Assembly: GCA_018829205.1 (NCBI GenBank)
Contig: JAHJUE010000013.1
Coordinates: forward strand, 1-64,000
From: Bacteroidota bacterium
GTDB taxonomy: Bacteria > Bacteroidota > Ignavibacteria > Ignavibacteriales > Melioribacteraceae
Length of the DNA: 64,000 nt
Direction of reading: 5' to 3'
A program made the translations under genes and the position numbers. This document shows, in pieces, positions 53,042 to 62,544 of this stretch. Positions within the stretch are counted from its first letter, which is position 1. Each line of letters opens with the position of its first letter. The notes under the pieces are model-generated. The model saw only the letters and a list, made by a program, of their open reading frames with translations. It was not told the origin of the DNA and did not search any database.

Positions 53042-54464
53042 GCATTTTTAACAATTCTTCTTTTCTCACCTTTCCCAAAGCGGTTTTTGGAATCGATTTA
53101 ATTATATAAATATTTTTAGGAATTTTATATGAAGCGATTTTCGACTTCAAATAATCGCGTATCATATTTTCATTCAAACCCGTCTTTGCCGGAACAACCG
53201 CGCAAGCTACAGATTGTCCCCATTGTTTATCTTTAACCCCGAATGTATAAACGTCGGCAATTAAAATATTTTCAAGCAAGGTATTGGTAATTTCATTAGC
53301 ATTTATATTCTCGCCGCCTGAAATTATAATGTCGTCAATTCTTCCTTCAATAAATAGGTATCCATCTTCATCAATAAATCCGTAATCATTTGAGTGAAAT
53401 TTCCCATTTATAAGATTTTGCGATTCTTCTTTATAATATCCATTTGCTACAGATAAACCTTCAATTAAAACTTCACCTTTGTTCTTACCCAATATCGTAA
53501 TTGAATTGTCTTGAATTGCTTTCCCGGCTGAATCAAGTTTTATAAGTTTCTTCCTTAAATCAAGAGCCGAAACCATTGAACAAGTTTCTGTTGAACCGTA
53601 AACTTTTATAATTGGCCATCCTAATTTTATAGCTTCAAGTAACATGTTCTTTTCTATGGGTCCGCCTCCTATAAACAAAGCTTTTAACTTACTATTCGGA
53701 GCAGTTTTCGCTGAAGTTATTCTTAATAGTTGAGTCGATACAAAAGAAATGAATGACGGATTATGTTCGTTAATAAAAGTTGTAAGCGATTCATTTGTTA
53801 ATGGCCCTGGCAATAATAAGGTGCTTCGGTTAAATAATGCTCTGATAAAAATCATAAATCCGCCGATATGATATAAGGGAAGGCTCGCAAGCCATGTATC
53901 ATTTTGTCGGGCACCGGACAGCTTGTAGGTTTGAAGCGCGCTTGAGTGAAAATTCCCAAAAGTAAAAACAACAGCTTTTGGTTTATCGCTTGAACCCGAA
54001 GTGAAAAGAATTAGAGAATTTTTATCGAAATTAAGTTCGATCTCATGATCAGAATCTATTGGCTGCACCGAATCATAAAAAGGAATTTCAATTACGGTTG
54101 TTCCAGTTTCAAAAGAAAATTTGCTTTTAATTTCTTTGTGTATTAAAACGTAAGCGCAATCGGTAAATTTAATTTGATTATTAAGTTCTTGATTTGTCAA
54201 TCTAATATTTAAAGGAACAGGCACCGTGCCTATTTTCCAGAGCGCAATTACTGAAATTATAAAATCAATATTATTTTCTGAAATTATTGCGCAATTACAA
54301 TTATTACTTACTCCGGCGTTAAGCAATTTATTTGCGGCATTTTTGACAAGCCGGCTTAATGATTTGAATGTTACCTGACTTGAATTTGTAATTAAGGCAA
54401 CCGCATTCGGGTTTTCTAAGAAATTAAGGGATAAGTATTCTTTATTATCATTAGAATGTGTCAT
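53028..54464 (-). CDS. menE: o-Succinylbenzoate-CoA ligase
   Basis: Adenylate-forming ligase that activates OSB to OSB-CoA. Motifs: P-loop-like LILFTSGSSDKPKAVVF, KVYGSTETCSMVSA, GYLFIEGRIDDIIISGGENI and the C-terminal catalytic Lys in IPKTALGKVRKEEL. 478 residues. Last gene of the men operon, overlapping menC by one base (TAATG). Confidence 0.92.
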   Translation of the reverse strand: MTHSNDNKEYLSLNFLENPNAVALITNSSQVTFKSLSRLVKNAANKLLNAGVSNNCNCAIISENNIDFIISVIALWKIGTVPVPLNIRLTNQELNNQIKFTDCAYVLIHKEIKSKFSFETGTTVIEIPFYDSVQPIDSDHEIELNFDKNSLILFTSGSSDKPKAVVFTFGNFHSSALQTYKLSGARQNDTWLASLPLYHIGGFMIFIRALFNRSTLLLPGPLTNESLTTFINEHNPSFISFVSTQLLRITSAKTAPNSKLKALFIGGGPIEKNMLLEAIKLGWPIIKVYGSTETCSMVSALDLRKKLIKLDSAGKAIQDNSITILGKNKGEVLIEGLSVANGYYKEESQNLINGKFHSNDYGFIDEDGYLFIEGRIDDIIISGGENINANEITNTLLENILIADVYTFGVKDKQWGQSVACAVVPAKTGLNENMIRDYLKSKIASYKIPKNIYIIKSIPKTALGKVRKEELLKMLSLY

Positions 54465-55525
54465 TAAAAAACAAACTCCGGCGGATATTTATTAATGTCA
54501 AAACTTATTTTCCCTGCTTCAATTAAATAAGGATCATCGCAGATTTTATTTTTGAAAAGGTTGTCAACTCCTAATCCGTGAGCAAAATTATGACTTGTTA
54601 AAGAAGCCAAATATACTAATGCGCTTTTCCCGACAGGGCTTTCAAATGAGGAAGAAAATATAACGTTCGCTCCGTGCCGCTCGGCTTCTTTTAAAATATT
54701 TATTGAATTTAATATACCGCCGATTACTGCAGGTTTTACAACAAGAAATCTGATCCCGTTTGTTAATAAAGTACTTGCGTCTTCAATGTTTTTAATTGAT
54801 TCATCGGCTGCTAAATTTATTATAGTAATTACTGAAAGCTCAATTAAATCTTTTATTGAGCTTACAGGCTGTTCTATGTATTCTATGTTGAATTTTTCCA
54901 GCTCTTTTAAGTATTCTTTAGCTTCTCCGAATTCCCAGTTGCCGTTAATATCAATACGCAAATTAATTTTACGTCCGAAACTATTGTTTATAGCATTAAT
55001 CACTTTTAAATCATCGTCAAAATTCTTTCTACCGCATTTCAACTTTATAGTAGTAAATCCATTTTCTAAAAATGAATTAATATTTTTAATAATTTGTTCA
55101 GAACTGCCGAACCCGGCAACTGCATTAATATTAATTATTCTTTTATTCTGATGACTGAATAATTTGATGTAGAAATCCGCATTACGTTTTGAAAATAATG
55201 TAAAGACTGCTTGTTCGATAGCGAATCTTAACGCAGGAAAATCTGATAATTCATTCAAGCAGTTTTTAAATTCCTCATCGGTTACTTTTTCAAATGAACG
55301 GTTTATAAAAGAGTTTTTTATTTCAGCTAATTTATTTTCAGCCTGTTCATAATTTTCGGTCCCGAATTCTGGCAATGGCGAACATTCCCCTTTGCCGATA
55401 TTATTTAATTCATCGCTTATAATAACTATGAAAATCATCTTCTTTTCGAAAACGGACTTAGAAGTTTGGAATGGAATATTAAATATAAGTTCTTCGGAAA
55501 AATATTTAATTTCTTTAATTACCAT
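54464..55525 (-). CDS. menC: o-Succinylbenzoate synthase
   Basis: Enolase-superfamily dehydratase turning SHCHC into OSB. The catalytic KxK is in TIKLKCGRKNF. Metal ligands are in RIDINGNWEF (Asp), YIEQPV (Glu) and LAADESIKN (Asp), and the second Lys is in LVVKPAVIGG. 353 residues. It overlaps menA by 7 bp. Confidence 0.92.
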   Translation of the reverse strand: MVIKEIKYFSEELIFNIPFQTSKSVFEKKMIFIVIISDELNNIGKGECSPLPEFGTENYEQAENKLAEIKNSFINRSFEKVTDEEFKNCLNELSDFPALRFAIEQAVFTLFSKRNADFYIKLFSHQNKRIININAVAGFGSSEQIIKNINSFLENGFTTIKLKCGRKNFDDDLKVINAINNSFGRKINLRIDINGNWEFGEAKEYLKELEKFNIEYIEQPVSSIKDLIELSVITIINLAADESIKNIEDASTLLTNGIRFLVVKPAVIGGILNSINILKEAERHGANVIFSSSFESPVGKSALVYLASLTSHNFAHGLGVDNLFKNKICDDPYLIEAGKISFDINKYPPEFVF

Positions 55526-56421
55526 AATAATATGCCGGCGGCGAATAATATTCCGTAAATAAAGGAAAGTTTGGCAGTTAATGCGAGTGTATTATTTAGT
55601 GATTTTCCCTTAATAGAATAAATCATTTTAATTAATTTTAATGCGATTGGTAAACTTAAAAAAGGAAGGAAAACAAGGTAGCTTTGTTTATATGTAAAAT
55701 AAACAACGAACAAAATTGAATATGACAGAATCATAAAAACAACATATTGAAGTCTTGCGAAAGTTGGACCCAATTTAACAGCCAGTGTATTTTTGCCGTT
55801 GGATTTATCTTCTTCAATATCCCTGTAGTTATTAATAACTAATATATTAGTAATCAAAGCGCCGACAGGGATTGAAGCCCAAACCGCAATCATTTGAACG
55901 CTTCCGGTTTGAACATAATAAGTCCCAACGGTACCGATCAAACCGAAAAATACAAAAACGAAAATATCCCCCAATCCGTTGTATGCTAAAGGATATGGAC
56001 CGGCTGTATATGCAATTCCGGCGATGATTGAAAAAATACCAATTAGTAAAATTAGCCAGCCGCCGAGGTAAACAAGATAAAGACCAAGAAGAAATGTAAG
56101 TGCAAATGTAATAATTACCCCGGTTTTCATTTCATTAACCGAAATTAATCCCGAGGCAAGCGCGCGCGTTGGACCTAATCGTTCGTGTGTATCTTTGCCT
56201 TTTAAAAAATCGTATAAGTCATTAACAAAATTAGTCCCAATCTGAATTAATATGGAACAAATTAAAGCAACCGCAGCAGCTAAGGGTTTAAATGAATTAT
56301 GGTGCGCGGCTATTGACGAACCGATAATAACAGGGACAAATGCCGCCAGCAAGGTTTTAGGGCGACTTGCCAAAACCCAGCTTTCAATTTTTCCGATATC
56401 TTTTATTTGAGAATTTAACAT
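55519..56421 (-). CDS. menA: 1,4-Dihydroxy-2-naphthoate polyprenyltransferase
   Basis: UbiA-superfamily integral membrane prenyltransferase that attaches the isoprenoid tail to DHNA. The two Asp-rich motifs are TNFVNDLYDFLKGKDTHERLG and NNYRDIEEDKSNGKNTLAVKLG. About eight to nine membrane segments; 300 residues. It lies 3 bp after menB. Confidence 0.93.
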   Translation of the reverse strand: MLNSQIKDIGKIESWVLASRPKTLLAAFVPVIIGSSIAAHHNSFKPLAAAVALICSILIQIGTNFVNDLYDFLKGKDTHERLGPTRALASGLISVNEMKTGVIITFALTFLLGLYLVYLGGWLILLIGIFSIIAGIAYTAGPYPLAYNGLGDIFVFVFFGLIGTVGTYYVQTGSVQMIAVWASIPVGALITNILVINNYRDIEEDKSNGKNTLAVKLGPTFARLQYVVFMILSYSILFVVYFTYKQSYLVFLPFLSLPIALKLIKMIYSIKGKSLNNTLALTAKLSFIYGILFAAGILLW

Positions 56422-56424
56422 AAG

Positions 56425-57258
56425 TTACGGCACTCTCGGAAATTTAGAAAAATCAGGTTTACGTTTTTCATTGTATGCATTACGTCCTTCCTGCGCTTCT
56501 TCGCTCATATAATAAAGCAAAGTTGCGTTTCCCGCAAGTTCCTGAATTCCGGATTGTCCGTCAAGTTCAGCATTAAATGCTGATTTTAAACATCTAACTG
56601 CAAGCGGACTCATGTTTAAAATATCCTTTGCCCAATTAACTCCTTCTTTTTCAAGATCTTCAACAGGCACAATTTTATTAACAAGTCCCATTTTGTCAGC
56701 TTCATGAGCGTTATATTGACGGCATAAAAACCATATTTCACGCGCTTTCTTTTGTCCGACAATTCTAGCTAAATAACTTGCGCCGAACCCTCCGTCGAAA
56801 CTTCCTACCTTTGGACCTGTCTGGCCAAAGACAGCATTATCCGCTGCAATAGTCATATCACAAACTACGTGAAGAACGTGTCCGCCGCCAATAGCGTAAC
56901 CGGCAACTAAAGCAATTACTGGTTTAGGAATACTTCTTATTTGCTTTTGCACATCCAATATATTTAAACGAGGAATGCCGTCGCTTCCAACATATCCTCT
57001 ATCGCCGCGGATTTTCTGATCTCCGCCCGAACAGAACGCATATTTGCCGTCCTTTGCCGGACCGGCACCTGTAAGTAATATTACACCGATACTTGAATCT
57101 TCCCTTGCAATATTAAATGCGTCAAACATTTCCAAGACTGTATCAGGTCTGAATGCGTTTCTAACTTCTGGACGATTAATTGTTATCTTCGCTATACCAT
57201 CCATTTTTTCAAACAGTATGTCTTTATAAGTTTTGATTGCCTGCCAATTGTAATTCAT
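56425..57258 (-). CDS. menB: 1,4-Dihydroxy-2-naphthoyl-CoA synthase
   Basis: Crotonase-fold enzyme that cyclises OSB-CoA to DHNA-CoA. Family marks are [54 protein letters not shown] and [20 protein letters not shown]. The tail [19 protein letters not shown] is diagnostic of MenB. 277 residues. It lies 36 bp after menH, the largest gap in the men operon. Confidence 0.95.
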   Translation of the reverse strand: MNYNWQAIKTYKDILFEKMDGIAKITINRPEVRNAFRPDTVLEMFDAFNIAREDSSIGVILLTGAGPAKDGKYAFCSGGDQKIRGDRGYVGSDGIPRLNILDVQKQIRSIPKPVIALVAGYAIGGGHVLHVVCDMTIAADNAVFGQTGPKVGSFDGGFGASYLARIVGQKKAREIWFLCRQYNAHEADKMGLVNKIVPVEDLEKEGVNWAKDILNMSPLAVRCLKSAFNAELDGQSGIQELAGNATLLYYMSEEAQEGRNAYNEKRKPDFSKFPRVP

Positions 57259-57294
57259 GGTTACCTTTCTTTTTATCTTAATTATAATTAAAAA

Positions 57295-58122
57295 TTATAA
57301 AAATATTTTTAAATATTTGTTTACGTAAAATATATATTCTTTCTCATTTTCAATGTGAGTATTGTGCCCCGCATTAAAAACAATTGCATGCTCAGCATTG
57401 CTAAATTCATTTACAAATAATTTGTTAATATTAGTAAACTTTTCGTCTAGTACTCCGGTTATGAACAGCACAGGGATAACATATTCATTAAAATTTTTCA
57501 AATCAATATTCATATTTCCTGTACTGAATCCACGTAAAGAATTTGAAAGTCCGACGGCAGAATTATTTAATTTTGATTTTACCAAAGCATTAAATTTTTC
57601 ATCGGGAATATTTTTTAACGTCTCAAATAAAGGAATGCTCATCCAATATTTAATGAAACTCTCTAAACCTTCTGCTTTAATTTTATCGGCTAGTATAAAA
57701 TCGTTTTTTAATCTTTCCAGTTTTTCCGTTTCATTGTTCAATCCTTTTGAAGCGCTTTCTAAAATTAGACCTGAAATTTTTTGCGGATACTTTGCAGCGT
57801 AATATAAAGCGGCTCTACCTCCCATTGAATAACCGCAGAGAATAATTTTATCAAATCCCAGGTATTCAAAAATCAAGTTGAGTTGACTAACAATAGCCTG
57901 AGGCGTATAATGATCCAATTCAAGGGGAGAGGAAGATTTCCCGTGGCCGATTAGATCAACAGCAACCGGTAAAAATGTATCGGGAAGTTTATCATAAATG
58001 AAATTCCAGTCATTTGACGAACCGGTAAAACCGTGAATAAAAACTATGGGCTTCAGACCTTTGTTTAATTTAGTATCATCCACAACCATATTAAATTGAA
58101 GCTGATCTAATTTAATTATCAT
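57295..58122 (-). CDS. menH: SHCHC synthase
   Basis: Alpha/beta-hydrolase-fold enzyme making 2-succinyl-6-hydroxy-2,4-cyclohexadiene-1-carboxylate by loss of pyruvate from SEPHCHC. Catalytic Ser in ILCGYSMGGRAALYYA, oxyanion region FIHGFTGSSNDW, Asp region LFITGVLDEKF and His region FNAGHNTHIEN. 275 residues. It overlaps menD by 11 bp. The fold alone is generic; the operon fixes the role. Confidence 0.88.
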   Translation of the reverse strand: MIIKLDQLQFNMVVDDTKLNKGLKPIVFIHGFTGSSNDWNFIYDKLPDTFLPVAVDLIGHGKSSSPLELDHYTPQAIVSQLNLIFEYLGFDKIILCGYSMGGRAALYYAAKYPQKISGLILESASKGLNNETEKLERLKNDFILADKIKAEGLESFIKYWMSIPLFETLKNIPDEKFNALVKSKLNNSAVGLSNSLRGFSTGNMNIDLKNFNEYVIPVLFITGVLDEKFTNINKLFVNEFSNAEHAIVFNAGHNTHIENEKEYIFYVNKYLKIFL

Positions 58123-59887
58123 TTAAAATACTGTCTGTTAATAATAGAGATTCATTTGAAAACTTTTTTCTTAACAAATGTGATTTTGAAGAATCAGTTT
58201 TTATTTGAAGGACTGTGAAATTAGTTAAGGATAATGCCTTTTTAAATTCAGTATTAAATAGTTCCCAGTTTTTAATATTCACAAAATTTCCATTATAGCC
58301 TTCGACAATTTTAGAAAAATTTATCGTATGCGGAGTTTTAAAATAATCATTAAAAACATTTTGATATTTAGAAATTGGAAGCATATCAAAAATTGCGCCG
58401 CCGTTATTATTAATTAATATAATAACTAATGGAACTTTATAATTCTTTGCACCAAGCAATCCGTTAAGATCGTGATAAAAAGATAAGTCACCGGTAATAA
58501 GTACGGTTTGTTTTTTTGAACTAGCCGCAATACCCAACGCAGTAGAAGTAATGCCGTCTATTCCGCTGGCGCCCCGGTTTGAGAATACTTTAATATGTTT
58601 ATCCGATACTTCAGAAAAATATTCCAAATCCCGGGCAGGCATACTATTTGAAATCATCAAGTTAGAATTATCCGGCAACAAAGAAATTACTTCGTTTATA
58701 ATTCTGCCTTCAAAAGGAAATTCCGCACAAAAAATTTCACGTCTTCTTATCTCGCAAATATTCTCGTCGATTGTTTTTATTGTGTTAAAATATTTGTTAT
58801 CAACTTTCGGCTTAGTTTCACTTTTTAAGCTTTCTTTTCTAAAGAATTCTTTAATAAATGATTCCGGTTTCAAATTTATAATCGTCCCTGCATTTTTCGA
58901 CGGATCCATTAAATCACCGAATTCATTTACAAGAATTATCTTAGCTTTTGACTTTTCAAAAAATTCCAGGGCCGGATTTGTAGTAGGGGCCGCGCCGAAT
59001 TGTATTATGATTTGCGGATCAAAATTTTGGATAAACTTTGCTGAACGCAAAAATGTATCGAAGTTTGAAACTATAAATTTATTTTTTGAAAAACGTACCG
59101 AAGATAAAGCGCTTGCAAAAACAGGAAAATTATTTTTAGAAGAAAACTTTTTTAGTAAACTTATAAAAGAATTATCATATTCACCGGGTCCGCAGAATAT
59201 AATTCCCTTATCTGAATTTCTAATAATTTGAAAAATCTTTTCGGGAATTTTAATGTCGCTTAATTTCGAATTGTTTAATCCATTAAAATTTACGGAAGAA
59301 ATATCATTTAACAATTTAGAGTCAATTTTGTCTGTATACGAATCCGGTTCAAAAGGTTTGTCAAAAGGGAAATTAATATGAACCGGTCCGCGGTTGTCGT
59401 GCATAGATAAATAAAAAGCATCGGCGGCAGTTTTTTTTATTTTCAGCAATTTTGATTTTGAAATTGAAGGGAGTCCTGCATTGTAATATTTTCTTATATG
59501 ATTTTTATAAAGATTAATTTGGTTTATTGTCTGGTTTGCTCCGCAGTTATAATATTTTGGCGGACGATCGCCGGTGCAAATTATCAGCGGCGTTCTTTGA
59601 TAATACGCTTCTATTATGGCAGGATAAAGTTCTGCAGCCGCTGTTCCCGAGGTTGTTACGACTGCGACGGGTGTATTCGAACTTTTAGCGAGGCCTAATG
59701 CAAAGAATGCGCTTGAACGTTCATCAATCAGCACATATTTTTTTATGTTTTTATTTTCAGCGAAAGCGAAAGTAAGCGGGGTGCTTCGTGAACCGGGGGA
59801 TATGCAAACATACCTTACCCCGCAGGCAGCTAATTGTTTAACAAACAAATCAGCCCATAAAATATTACGGTTGATATGCTTTTTCAT
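58112..59887 (-). CDS. menD: SEPHCHC synthase
   Basis: ThDP-dependent enzyme joining isochorismate and 2-oxoglutarate. Visible are CISPGSRSTPLTFAFAENK, IDERSSAFFALGLAKSS with the ThDP-activating Glu, TTSGTAAAELYPAIIEA, GDRPP and the ThDP/Mg site ITGDLSFYHDLNGLLGA...NNNGGAIFDMLP. 591 residues. It overlaps menF by 23 bp, suggesting translational coupling. Confidence 0.93.
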   Translation of the reverse strand: MKKHINRNILWADLFVKQLAACGVRYVCISPGSRSTPLTFAFAENKNIKKYVLIDERSSAFFALGLAKSSNTPVAVVTTSGTAAAELYPAIIEAYYQRTPLIICTGDRPPKYYNCGANQTINQINLYKNHIRKYYNAGLPSISKSKLLKIKKTAADAFYLSMHDNRGPVHINFPFDKPFEPDSYTDKIDSKLLNDISSVNFNGLNNSKLSDIKIPEKIFQIIRNSDKGIIFCGPGEYDNSFISLLKKFSSKNNFPVFASALSSVRFSKNKFIVSNFDTFLRSAKFIQNFDPQIIIQFGAAPTTNPALEFFEKSKAKIILVNEFGDLMDPSKNAGTIINLKPESFIKEFFRKESLKSETKPKVDNKYFNTIKTIDENICEIRRREIFCAEFPFEGRIINEVISLLPDNSNLMISNSMPARDLEYFSEVSDKHIKVFSNRGASGIDGITSTALGIAASSKKQTVLITGDLSFYHDLNGLLGAKNYKVPLVIILINNNGGAIFDMLPISKYQNVFNDYFKTPHTINFSKIVEGYNGNFVNIKNWELFNTEFKKALSLTNFTVLQIKTDSSKSHLLRKKFSNESLLLTDSILNDN

Positions 59888-61274
59888 TTTCGAAAAGTGA
59901 CAAGATTGGTTTTAATTTTAATTCAGTCTCTTCAAATTCTAATATCGGATCAGAGCCTTCAACAATTCCGCAGCCGGCAAAAGCGTAAAGGTCTTTTCCA
60001 TTAAGCAGCGCGGAGCGAATTGATACGGCGAATTCACCTTCGTTATCAAAATTGAACCATCCTGTAATACCGGCAAATAATCCGCGCTCAAAATTTTCAA
60101 GCTGTTTAATATTGCTTAATGCTATTGACCAAGGCGCTCCGCATATTGCCGGAGTAGGGTGAATTGATTTTAAAAGATGAAAGATTGTGTATTCTTTGTT
60201 CAGTTTGGCTTTAATAGGCGTCCACAAATGCTGGATATTGGATAGTTTTCTTATAATTGGGTTCTGATCATAAATGATTTTATCCGAAAAATCTTTAAAT
60301 GAGTCTTCAATAAATTCAACAACTGCTCTTTGTTCGGCAAGATTTTTTTTACTGTTTAATAGTTCTTCTTCAAACTTTTTATCTTCTGCGTCATCTTTGC
60401 CGCGAGGGAAGGAACCAGCCAATGCATCGGCTTCAATCCAGCCGTTTGAAATCTTCGCCAGTTTTTCAGGAGAGGCTCCGAAGAAAACAGAGTCATTATT
60501 TTTAAATGCGAAAATATAACATTTGGGAAAATCTTTACTGAGCTTTGAAAGCAATTTATATAGTTTTGGAACGGATTCAAATCTAAGCTGTACTTTCCTG
60601 GATAATACAATTTTCTGAATTTCGTTTTTCGAAATTTTATTGAGCGCCGATTTTACTTTTTCAGTCCAGCTCTCTTTTTCATTTTCCGGGCTTTCTTCTT
60701 CAACCTTATAAAATTTTAATTCTTGTTCGCCGTTTGTTTTATTGTATGTTAACAGTTCATAACCTAACTGGAAAGAATTTAATATATCTTCAAGCGAATC
60801 GGATATGAAAAAATTAGTGAGAAGAAAATTTCCGTCATTGTTCGAGATCAATATATTTTTCGGTATTCTCCATTCGGAGTCGGCGTAATCCCGCCAAATT
60901 TCATTTTTATCGTCGGCAGAAAATTTCATACCGCCAACAATTAGAGGTACGGAGGTTAGGTTATATTCTGCCCAATTATTATGAAAATTTTTCTGGAGTT
61001 TTTTAAATTTCTCTTCTGTTTTTTCAGTTCTTTTCTGACCGTTCTCTGAGATCGAGAAAATGGAATCAGCGCAAAAAATTGATGTATTTTCAGCCGGAAT
61101 GCTCCAATAAAAATAATTATTATTTTTGTTTTGATATAAATATAGTATCGAGTCGAAGTTAATACTATCTACTCTTGAAACGAAACTTACCAAAACCGAT
61201 TCGTTTACTTCACCGGATGTCTTGTTTATTACATCGTCGCGAAATATTAGTAATTTTTCTTTATGTGTTCTCAA
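59865..61274 (-). CDS. menF: Isochorismate synthase
   Basis: Chorismate-binding enzyme that commits chorismate to menaquinone synthesis. C-terminal catalytic domain marks: QKIVLSRKVQL, VFFGASPEKLAKI, EADALAGSFPRGKD, IHPTPAICGAPW and AFAGCGIVEGSDPILEFEETE. The first ~200 residues are poorly conserved, as usual. 469 residues. First gene of the minus-strand men operon F-D-H-B-A-C-E. Confidence 0.9.
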   Translation of the reverse strand: MRTHKEKLLIFRDDVINKTSGEVNESVLVSFVSRVDSINFDSILYLYQNKNNNYFYWSIPAENTSIFCADSIFSISENGQKRTEKTEEKFKKLQKNFHNNWAEYNLTSVPLIVGGMKFSADDKNEIWRDYADSEWRIPKNILISNNDGNFLLTNFFISDSLEDILNSFQLGYELLTYNKTNGEQELKFYKVEEESPENEKESWTEKVKSALNKISKNEIQKIVLSRKVQLRFESVPKLYKLLSKLSKDFPKCYIFAFKNNDSVFFGASPEKLAKISNGWIEADALAGSFPRGKDDAEDKKFEEELLNSKKNLAEQRAVVEFIEDSFKDFSDKIIYDQNPIIRKLSNIQHLWTPIKAKLNKEYTIFHLLKSIHPTPAICGAPWSIALSNIKQLENFERGLFAGITGWFNFDNEGEFAVSIRSALLNGKDLYAFAGCGIVEGSDPILEFEETELKLKPILSLFENEKAYQP

Positions 61275-61396
61275 AATATCGCAGATTCTTAGAAATTATT
61301 ATCTAAATATAATTGAAACAAATGAAGTATCAAATGTGAAAATCATCATTTCTTTTTAGTTACTTTTTATTTAATTTTGATTAAGTTGAGTGGAGA

Positions 61397-62068
61397 TTGA
61401 ATCTGAACTATAGAACTGATGAGATTATAGAATTCAAGTTTAAAGTTAAAAAGAGTAAAAAAGCAAAATACGTTAGTTTAAGAGTTTCACCTTTCGATGG
61501 TTTAGAAGTTGTGGTCCCATTTTTTTTGAAAGATTTTAATGTTGAAAAATTATTATATTCGAAAAGAGTATGGATTAAACAAAAACTGCTGATTGTTCAG
61601 AACCTGAAAACCAAACGATTATTATTCGGAAATAAGATTTTATTAGAAGAACAGTTTAATCTATTTGATAATTTTTCAGTTCTTTTAAATAATGATAAGT
61701 TGATTATATCAAAACCATTATCTTATAACCGTAATGTTGATGAAATTTTTGAAAAATGGCTTTTTGAACAAGCAGAAAATTATATACCTAAGCGAGTCAA
61801 TTATATTGCAAAGCATTTTAATTTTGAGTTTAACAAAATCAAAATTAAAAATCAGAAGACAAGGTGGGGCAGCTGTTCCAGTAAAAAAAATCTTTCATTT
61901 AATTACAGATTGATTAGCTTTGATAAAAAAGTAATTGATTATGTAATTATACATGAACTTTGTCATTTGAAAGAAATGAATCATTCAAAAGATTTTTGGA
62001 AACTTGTTGAAGATTGTATGCCAGACTATAAGCTCCATAGGAAGATGATTCAAAATATAAATAACTAA
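61397..62068 (+). CDS. YgjP-like metallopeptidase domain protein (DUF45)
   Basis: 223 residues of the YgjP/WLM-type zincin family. The zinc motif is VIIHELCHLKEMNHSKDFW (HExxH with a downstream His), preceded by KTRWGSCSSKKNLSFNYRL. The N-terminus (KKAKYVSLRVSPFDGLEVVVP) is also typical. The physiological substrate is unknown. The given start is a TTG at 61397; the upstream GGAG is very close to it, so the start is not firm. It is followed 26 bp later by a MarR gene. Confidence 0.83.
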   Translation: MNLNYRTDEIIEFKFKVKKSKKAKYVSLRVSPFDGLEVVVPFFLKDFNVEKLLYSKRVWIKQKLLIVQNLKTKRLLFGNKILLEEQFNLFDNFSVLLNNDKLIISKPLSYNRNVDEIFEKWLFEQAENYIPKRVNYIAKHFNFEFNKIKIKNQKTRWGSCSSKKNLSFNYRLISFDKKVIDYVIIHELCHLKEMNHSKDFWKLVEDCMPDYKLHRKMIQNINN

Positions 62069-62094
62069 ACTTGCCATAATAAAGAGGGAGTAAC

Positions 62095-62520
62095 ATGCAA
62101 GACACTAAATCAAAGCTGGCTTTAGAACTATGGAGTAAGTTATCCAAAGCTCACGACATAGTGCGAAAGTCGCATATTAAACAAATGTCTGTTCATAATT
62201 TAACAGCTCCGCAGTTCCATGTACTCGAAGTGTTAAAATCTTCGGGACCGATACCTTTAAAAAGAATTAGCGAAGAATTGTTAGTAACAGGCGCAAATAT
62301 CACATGTGTAGTAGATAATTTGGAAAAAGAGGATCTTGTAAAAAGAGTGCCTTCAAAAGAAGACAGAAGAGTTATTAATGCCGAACTTACAGATAAAGGC
62401 AGACAGAAATTAGAAAACATTTATCCTCAATATGTAGAAAATATGAAAAATATTACACGTGTACTTTCTGAAAACGAGCAGCAGCAATTATCTGTTCTTT
62501 TAGAAAAATTAAACGCATAA
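62095..62520 (+). CDS. MarR-family transcriptional regulator
   Basis: 141 residues with a winged HTH: LTAPQFHVLEVLKSSGPIPLKRISEELLVTGANITCVVDNLEKEDLVKRVPSKEDRRV, including the DRR wing motif. A basic N-terminal helix and a C-terminal dimerisation helix flank it. MarR proteins usually repress neighbouring genes in response to small ligands. No transporter or oxidoreductase is adjacent; the metallopeptidase gene upstream is the nearest candidate target. Confidence 0.9.
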   Translation: MQDTKSKLALELWSKLSKAHDIVRKSHIKQMSVHNLTAPQFHVLEVLKSSGPIPLKRISEELLVTGANITCVVDNLEKEDLVKRVPSKEDRRVINAELTDKGRQKLENIYPQYVENMKNITRVLSENEQQQLSVLLEKLNA

Positions 62521-62544
62521 TTATTATAAGAGAAAAAGATTCTT

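Noticed and set aside
57362-57802. 146-codon plus-strand frame
   Set aside because: Antisense to the core of menH, with no ribosome-binding site and no recognisable motif.
58551-59231. 226-codon open frame on the plus strand
   Set aside because: It lies entirely antisense to menD, whose motifs cover the same bases. The product is Ser/Phe/Lys-rich with no domain, typical of a low-GC shadow frame.
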